Of a stretch of DNA of 64,000 nucleotides, positions 60,801 through 64,000 are shown one piece after another. Both the position numbers and the translations under genes were made by a program. The notes under the pieces are model-generated. The model did no database searches. It saw nothing but the letters and a program-made list of their open reading frames with translations, and was not told the DNA's origin. Positions within the stretch are counted from its first letter, which is position 1. Each line of letters begins with the position of its first letter. The DNA is from Acanthaster planci (Eukaryota > Echinodermata > Asteroidea > Valvatida > Acanthasteridae), in NCBI RefSeq assembly GCF_001949145.1, contig NW_019091369.1:688856-752855 (forward strand), written 5' to 3'.

Positions 60801-61258
60801 GGATGAAGGCAAAAAGACTGGAAAATACCAGAACTTGAGTGAAATCATTCAATAAAGCGGAGAGGCTAAGGATCATCTCTGTGTGCAAAAGAAATTGCGC
60901 CCACGATGATAAGTGGGTGCACCGAAAATTTTCAGCACGCCGACACGAAAGCGCGTACAGGCTCCTACGGATGTGTGGCTGAGGATGGAGCGGGGAGTGA
61001 GAGTCCGTGCCACACTGGGGGTTACGCCCCAGCCCGCCGTGCCTGCGCCCACGGACCCACAGTTCTGGGCACTTCCTGAAACAATGCAAAATATACGCTT
61101 TGTTAACTATATATACAAATATTACTGATGAAGGCCAGAAGACATACTTTAAAAATAAACTAAGGCTTACCCACTCCAGTAGCACTGCAGATTACAGCGC
61201 TGAAAAGGAAGACGAGACACGCGATCACCACACTCAAATGCACCGCCTTGCCCGCCAT
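42656..61258 (-). CDS. NEMP1-like: Nuclear envelope integral membrane protein (NEMP/TMEM194 family), 8 coding exons, complete
   Basis: The minus-strand CDS joins 61258-61171, 59195-59086, 58427-58208, 56560-56488, 55771-55678, 55191-54854, 50002-49838 and 42803-42656, 411 codons (human NEMP1 is a little longer). The family sits in the inner nuclear membrane; its C-terminal part faces the nucleoplasm and has been linked to RanGTP and BAF binding, nuclear stiffness and fertility. Visible features are a signal peptide (residues 1-25), a Cys-bearing lumenal domain (about 30-140), five to six membrane segments (about 143-159, 171-190, 199-217, 229-248, 256-272, 282-296) and the hallmark cytoplasmic/nuclear block [20 protein letters not shown] followed by ELREFC and SPKRFAQF, matching human NEMP1. 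The ATG has an in-frame TGA two codons upstream and a good start context. All introns are GT/AG and phases close. Whether it is nearer NEMP1 or NEMP2 cannot be decided; it probably predates their split. Confidence 0.94.
43718..44165. other. Assembly gap (448 N) inside the last NEMP intron
   Basis: A run of undetermined bases. The frames read across it are artefacts. Confidence 0.99.
44866..45325. mobile_element. hAT-type nonautonomous transposon with perfect 8-bp target duplication
   Basis: The element begins TAGGGCTGAG and ends CACAGCCCTA, an inverted terminal repeat, with subterminal AATAAC / ATTCGAATATTC motifs. It is flanked on both sides by TACTTCAA (44858-44865 and 45326-45333). An 8-bp duplication and TAGGG-type ends are the hallmark of the hAT superfamily. 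At 460 bp it has no transposase. It sits in the last NEMP intron. Confidence 0.88.
47120..47172. repeat. Short GTCTTGTGACTGG-type minisatellite remnant
   Basis: Contains GTCTTGTGACTGGTTGCATG followed by TCTGGTCTTGG. The same words recur at 48993-49053, 54467-54672 (opposite strand) and 62370-62584. Confidence 0.4.
48511..48817. mobile_element. Mariner-like MITE, copy 1
   Basis: Terminal inverted repeats of about 46 bp begin CAGGGTGTCCC and continue AAACCAAACCCTGAGGAAAG. The element is flanked by TA on both sides (48511-48512 and 48816-48817), the Tc1/mariner target. About 303 bp without flanks and without a transposase frame. A second copy lies at 60288-60569, also within this NEMP gene. Confidence 0.9.
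48993..49053. repeat. GTCTTGTGACTGG-type minisatellite, second site
   Basis: CTTGTGACTGGTCTTGAGAC, then CATGGTCTTGTCTCTGGTCT: repeated 10-12-base words of the same family as the tracts at 54467 and 62370. Confidence 0.5.
49838..50002 (-). CDS. NEMP1-like: NEMP coding exon 7: conserved nucleoplasmic block
   Basis: A 165-nt exon, acceptor CTTAACAG and donor GTCTGT, residues 309-362. It encodes [35 protein letters not shown] and ESPK. It aligns almost residue by residue with human NEMP1 and splices in frame to RFAQF of the last exon, as in human. Confidence 0.93.
50525..50593 (+). repeat. Left member of a direct-repeat pair flanking the reverse transcriptase fragment
   Basis: AGCTGAATTGCAAGTGCAAAG here and AGCTGAAATCGCAAGTGCAAAG at 52948 match. 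Both also end in GTAGATGCTCTGTG and GCATTTTAC. The right member is about 33 bp longer internally. Confidence 0.7.
50650..52947 (+). mobile_element. Degenerate non-LTR retrotransposon reverse transcriptase fragment (interrupted)
   Basis: Translated pieces in shifting frames match the reverse transcriptase of non-LTR elements: [10 protein letters not shown] (about 50710-50740), [20 protein letters not shown] and DYRGPSLL (about 50812-50915), then SLRQL...EQRQPLY (about 51017-51075), VSRRGLF and [11 protein letters not shown] (about 52190-52260), [11 protein letters not shown] and [19 protein letters not shown] (about 52448-52592), and RDQVPN plus the final PKDILHGEL (to about 52948). Order is that of one element. 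Frameshifts and stops show it is dead. It lies in NEMP intron 6, antisense to the gene, and is split at 51081-52179 by an insertion. Confidence 0.85.
51081..52179. mobile_element. 1.1-kb inverted-repeat insertion nested in the retrotransposon
   Basis: The segment starts GTCAGCGCGCAGC and ends GCTGCGCGCTGAC, a perfect 13-bp terminal inverted repeat, exactly where the reverse transcriptase similarity stops and resumes. Inside, AACAGTCAAGTGCAC occurs twice as a direct repeat (about 51465 and 51863). No transposase is recognisable. It is likely a nonautonomous DNA transposon; the target duplication is unclear. Confidence 0.7.
52948..53049 (+). repeat. Right member of the direct-repeat pair
   Basis: The partner of 50525-50593, beginning exactly where the recognisable reverse transcriptase reading (PKDILHGEL) ends. 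Confidence 0.7.
53050..54466. other. NEMP intron 6, no further feature recognised
   Basis: AT-rich intron sequence with a short inverted AAATATCC/GGATATTT pair near 53818-53848. No exon is supported. Confidence 0.5.
54467..54672 (-). repeat. Minisatellite of about 24-bp units
   Basis: Plus-strand units such as ACAAGACTGGACACCAGACC and ACAAGACCAGTCACAAGAC are repeated about eight times with divergence. On the minus strand the core word is GTCTTGTGACTGG. A frame through it gives a false repetitive peptide with TRP/TRL motifs. It lies within NEMP intron 6, 0.2 kb from exon 6. Confidence 0.85.
54854..55191 (-). CDS. NEMP1-like: NEMP coding exon 6: membrane core
   Basis: The largest coding exon (338 nt), acceptor GCTGCACAG and donor GTAGGT, residues 196-307. 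It contains [36 protein letters not shown] and [15 protein letters not shown], the most conserved membrane region of the family. Confidence 0.93.
55678..55771 (-). CDS. NEMP1-like: NEMP coding exon 5: second membrane segment
   Basis: A 94-nt exon between CATCAG and GTAAGTC, residues 165-195. It encodes [20 protein letters not shown] and ILSRFIPR; the YSTGV...ASLL pattern is conserved in vertebrate NEMP proteins. Confidence 0.9.
55896..56241. repeat. 173-bp tandem duplication in NEMP intron 4
   Basis: Unit 55896-56068 is repeated at 56069-56241 with only a few substitutions (for example CATTTCGACATC against CATTTTGACATC, and CTTAACATT against CTTAATATT). Both units start CACAATACTTTTTGTGTGA. 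The high identity indicates a recent event. Confidence 0.93.
56488..56560 (-). CDS. NEMP1-like: NEMP coding exon 4: first membrane segment
   Basis: A 73-nt exon between CCCTAG and GTAAGT, residues 141-163. It encodes [20 protein letters not shown], a hydrophobic span ending in the APRLSK turn typical of the family. Confidence 0.85.
56561..58207. other. NEMP intron 3, no further feature recognised
   Basis: Noncoding; several short open frames with no family resemblance. Intron 2 (58428-59085) carries GATCCGCCTC after a C run near 58720, like the G-rich repeat edge at 2245. Confidence 0.5.
58208..58427 (-). CDS. NEMP1-like: NEMP coding exon 3: lumenal domain, second part
   Basis: Acceptor CTCACAG, donor GTAAGT, phase 0 to 1, residues 67-139. 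It carries [20 protein letters not shown] with one sequon (NMT) and [20 protein letters not shown], whose pattern matches the beta-rich lumenal part of vertebrate NEMPs. Confidence 0.88.
59086..59195 (-). CDS. NEMP1-like: NEMP coding exon 2: lumenal domain, first part
   Basis: Lies between ACCTGTAG and GTAAG. It encodes residues 31-66, with [20 protein letters not shown] and [10 protein letters not shown]. Two cysteines could form a lumenal disulfide. Confidence 0.88.
60288..60569. mobile_element. Mariner-like MITE, copy 2
   Basis: The same family as 48511-48817 in the same orientation, flanked by TA. It lacks about 24 bp near the left end (between GTTAGTATG and the equivalent of copy 1) and has a few more terminal mismatches (CAGGTTGTCCC at the right end). 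It lies in NEMP intron 1. Confidence 0.9.
61171..61258 (-). CDS. NEMP1-like: NEMP coding exon 1: signal peptide
   Basis: Encodes residues 1-29 plus one base: [20 protein letters not shown] and the following small residues form a signal peptide with a likely cleavage near residue 25. The donor is GTG G|GTAAGC. In-frame TGA upstream fixes the start. Confidence 0.9.
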
Positions 61259-61869
61259 GTTTCAAACAGCATTTAATAACCATCTTGTAGTTCGTGTCAA
61301 GGGGTTCAGTCCACTGATGATTCAACTCTCAAGCTTCATTTGAAAATAGCGTAAAATCAGCGGCATACCAACATCCCTGAAGTTTCTGAAACACAAATAA
61401 AATTATTTTCTGGTCCCTAGTCTTTGAACTTCTTTCAATTTTCTGTGGGTTACCCGATTATATTTTTAGTTATTCTTGAAAAGTGATTTTTCCGAAGCAA
61501 GCTCAAGCTTGCACTTGCAGCTATTTTTCAACTTTCTCGGCATTTAGTACCATTTTTCAACCGTATTTTAAGCCATTCTGCTCTCAGATGAAAGCCCAAA
61601 GACTTAGAGATTTGATCCTGGCAAAGCTTTACACAATCTCAACATTTAGGGGGCCAAACGATCTCCCTTTTCAAAAGATACTGTGGTGGGCACTTTTAAA
61701 TTCTCACCTGAATTAATACAGCACCCTGCATGCATGCTACTTGCACATGTATGTATGCGGGAGATATCCGGCGATAGAGGGCGACGTAACACATAAACGT
61801 AGGGCCTCAAAATACGTTTGTTTCATGTCACCTCGGCCTCGTGATGCCGCAGTCTACTCGAGTTTGCAG
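61259..61869. promoter_or_regulatory. Head-to-head interval of NEMP and TUT1, probable bidirectional promoter
   Basis: The NEMP start codon (minus strand, 61258) and the candidate noncoding first exon of TUT1 (plus strand, donor CAG|GTATTA after 61869) are separated by about 0.6 kb. I see no clear TATA box. The right part (about 61760-61865) is CpG-richer than its surroundings (GGGCGACG, CCTCGGCCTCG). Start sites are not determined. Confidence 0.5.
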
Positions 61870-62089
61870 GTATTAATTAAAATGTACAAACGAAATTTGA
61901 TATTACTGACATATATGTATATATGATTGATTTTTAATGTTTTTAGATTGGTACAGTAGAAAAAGAAACGGGTTGATTTTGCAAGCTAGGTTTGTGTGAT
62001 CATGAAGGAAGGAATGGTGTGATGGTCCTACCCGTCGTTGAATGAGTGAGATAGTCCTGTTTTCTTGAAAATTTGTTGCAGATTCTAGA

Positions 62090-62174
62090 ATGGACACGAT
62101 GGAGAAGTCTGAGTTTATTAAGGTCCGTGGAAGGAATTTTGTTTGTCAGCTGTGTGACATTAAAATCACTTCAG
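62090..62174 (+). CDS. TUT1: TUT1 coding exon 1: zinc finger, first half
   Basis: Encodes 28 residues plus one base, ending TCAG|GTAAGC. The exon probably starts after TTGTTGCAG at 62081, with a leader exon upstream ending at 61869. It carries the two zinc-binding cysteines. Confidence 0.85.
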
Positions 62175-63420
62175 GTAAGCCCATATATTGTTTTTTTATG
62201 TATCAAGTAGGCCTAGGCCTATATTACATTGCAACTATGCTATTGCAAGCCAAGTTGTAATCGCATCTGTCACAAGTCATTCGGTTGTGTCAACTCACAA
62301 GCTGTGAACTGTGACAGTCATTCTTTTGTCATGGTTCATCTCGGTAGTTCTTACCAACTGATTGGTGAAGTGACTTGTGGACTGACTTGTGATTGACTTG
62401 TGGACTGACGTTAACTTGTAATGAACTTGTGACTGATTTGTGATTGACTTGTGGACTGACTTGTGTTTGACTTGTGGACTGACGTTAACTTGTAATGAAC
62501 TTGTGAGTGACTTGTGATTGACTTGTGGACTGACATTGATTTGTAATGAACTTAACTTGTGGACTGGCTTGTGGACTGACTTATGCTAGCTTCACTAGTT
62601 TTTACTTTGTACATGGTTAGTTGTGATATAATACTAGGCTAGAACTGGGCAAACCCATGCATTAGAACTGTGGAGGGTTGTAATTTCCCAATTCAACTGG
62701 TAACGGCCAGTGTACTGTAAGCTGGTCATTCCAGACCAATTTAAACTCCCTCCCCCGTGACCTGACTCAGATCTCCTGAAAAATTCCTGGAAATACCTTG
62801 ACATACAAAATAAAAGAAAATGGAGTTTCAGGTTTAAAACCTGATTTCCTGGTTTTCTTGTTATAACCACTGAAATGTTAGGTGCTGTGCCACATTTTGG
62901 CACCCATGAACTGTACAGTGTATATTCTTCTCCATTAAAGATGGAAAGCTGGAGACTGGTGTGAAGGCTACATGTAATATTTGCCCGCAGTTTTAGATCA
63001 AATTAAAAAATCAATTACATGTACCATTTACCTCTTCTAATGTGGAAGTTATGGGCCTCCAAAATCTTACATGTGTACGAAAATTCTGATTTGCTAAAAT
63101 TGTGTATTGTCAACATTTATGGTGAAACTATTCTGAAGATACAGTGAACGCATTCAATCCTAGACCTGTAGACATTATTTGCAAGACTACATGTAACCAA
63201 TTTATCTTGTTGCAGAGAAAGCAGTCGATGATCACCTGACAGGGAAGAAACATCAGCGCCTGCTAAGTCTCCGAGTCAGCCGCCAACAGCAAGTACAAAG
63301 AAGTATCTTTGTTGGAGGTTTGAGTCGGGTGAATGGGGAACCGGAGTTGGGAGACTACTTTTCAAAGTTTGGAGAAGTGACGCAAGTTATCATCGACAAA
63401 GAAAAGGTGCATTTTGCCTG
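62090..63420 (+). CDS. TUT1: Speckle-targeted PIP5K1A-regulated poly(A) polymerase / U6 terminal uridylyltransferase, N-terminal part
   Basis: Two coding exons are visible, 62090-62174 and 63216-63420; the gene continues past the window. TUT1 adds uridines to U6 snRNA in the nucleus and polyadenylates selected mRNAs. The visible 96 residues hold a C2H2 zinc finger (C19, C22, H35, H41: FVCQLCDIKITSEKAVDDHL then TGKKHQRLL) followed by the start of an RRM (SIFVGGL as RNP2, then LGDYFSKFGEVTQVIIDKEK). Zinc finger plus RRM in this spacing, and the wording of both, matches vertebrate TUT1. The poly(A) polymerase and PAP-associated domains must lie to the right. The ATG at 62090 is in good context (AGAATGG); a second ATG at 62099 is an alternative. 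Confidence 0.87.
62370..62584 (+). repeat. ACTTGTGGACTG minisatellite in TUT1 intron
   Basis: About 16 divergent 12-base words (ACTTGTGGACTG, ACTTGTGATTG, ACTTGTAATGA) alternate in a higher-order pattern of about 77 bp that includes GACTGACGTTAACTTGTAAT twice. Confidence 0.9.
63216..63420 (+). CDS. TUT1: TUT1 coding exon 2: zinc finger histidines and start of RRM
   Basis: Acceptor TTGCAG at 63210-63215. I place the donor at GCCTG|GTAATG after 63420, because DKEKVHFA then aligns with DKDKGVFA of human TUT1. The alternative donor AAAAG|GTGCAT after 63405 would remove that segment. Confidence 0.8.
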
Positions 63421-64000
63421 GTAATGTAATACTTCCAATCAGCATTTTAAATGATTTGAGCAGTGTCTCCCAATTTTTTTTTTAATTCATTATTTTGTTG
63501 AATTTTGCCAATTTAAGTTTCAATGTTCATCACGTTTGCTGATTTGTGGCATAACTATAGATTTGCAATGCACTGAGTAAGTTCCAATGAGAGATTTTCA
63601 AGATGTTTGGTGGAGACAAACACATCCGTCATTTTCTTATGTTTTTGTCATGTTTGAGTTCACACTTGCATATGCTCAAAATGATGCCAACAATACCAGA
63701 CTGGTCATGTGACACTGACAGGTTTGCAGCAACCGTGTCAAAACTCCGCCATGAGGTTACTATTGCATAGACCTATCTGTTCGACTTAACCCTAACTCTA
63801 CATAGTACTACGAATTACTAGTTGTTGTAAAATGTAGTATTCAGTCCTGTCGCTTGTAAGAGGACACGACCTTATTGTTCTCTGAAGCCATAAAATAAAA
63901 TAGATAAGACAATGTACCATACATTGCTGTGGCACTATGAATGCATGGCTTTATTGTTCTCTGTACGAGTAACAATGGAAGTAACCTAGCCAGAGGTAGT
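63421..64000. other. TUT1 intron, right edge of the window
   Basis: AT-rich intron sequence; no further TUT1 exon is visible before the window ends. Confidence 0.6.

Noticed and set aside
1-64000. CRISPR array, operon or prophage
   Set aside because: No regularly spaced repeats with unique spacers. The genes are spliced and eukaryotic.

Overview
This window looks like an intron-rich animal nuclear genome, most likely an invertebrate deuterostome (echinoderm, hemichordate or cephalochordate; I cannot tell which). The reasons are spliced genes with GT/AG introns, three recognisable animal gene families, many short inverted-repeat DNA transposons, a degraded non-LTR retroelement, frequent TACATGTA-type palindromes and two assembly gaps (22350-22440 and 43718-44165). 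There are no bacterial features.

Layout. Positions 1 to about 32.1 kb hold no gene I can name. This stretch is a mosaic of MITE-like inverted repeats, a (TTTAG)n satellite, a possible hammerhead-ribozyme core of a Penelope-like element and one weak GPCR-like exon candidate. From 32.1 to about 38.1 kb lies a complete four-exon cap'n'collar bZIP gene on the plus strand, of NFE2L1/NRF1 type (759 codons). It combines an ER anchor, a DDI2-type cleavage site, an N-glycosylation-rich region, KEAP1-binding motifs, and a CNC-bZIP domain. Convergent to it, from 61.26 down to 42.66 kb on the minus strand, is a complete eight-exon NEMP gene (nuclear envelope integral membrane protein, TMEM194 family, 411 codons). 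Its large introns carry a hAT-type MITE with a perfect 8-bp target duplication, two copies of a mariner-like MITE, a non-LTR reverse transcriptase fragment split by a 1.1-kb inverted-repeat insertion, a 173-bp tandem duplication and minisatellites. Divergent from NEMP, starting near 61.8 kb on the plus strand, are the first two coding exons of TUT1 (U6 snRNA terminal uridylyltransferase / Star-PAP); the gene runs off the right edge.

Relationships. NEMP and TUT1 are head to head with about 0.6 kb between the NEMP start codon and the first TUT1 splice donor, so a shared promoter is likely. CNC and NEMP are tail to tail. In human the same families are paired on chromosomes (NFE2 with NEMP1 on 12q13; NFE2L2 with NEMP2 on 2q31-q32), so this linkage may be an ancient one. 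All exon boundaries were set by hand from reading frame, splice consensus and similarity to remembered vertebrate family members; every splice phase closes consistently for the CNC and NEMP genes.
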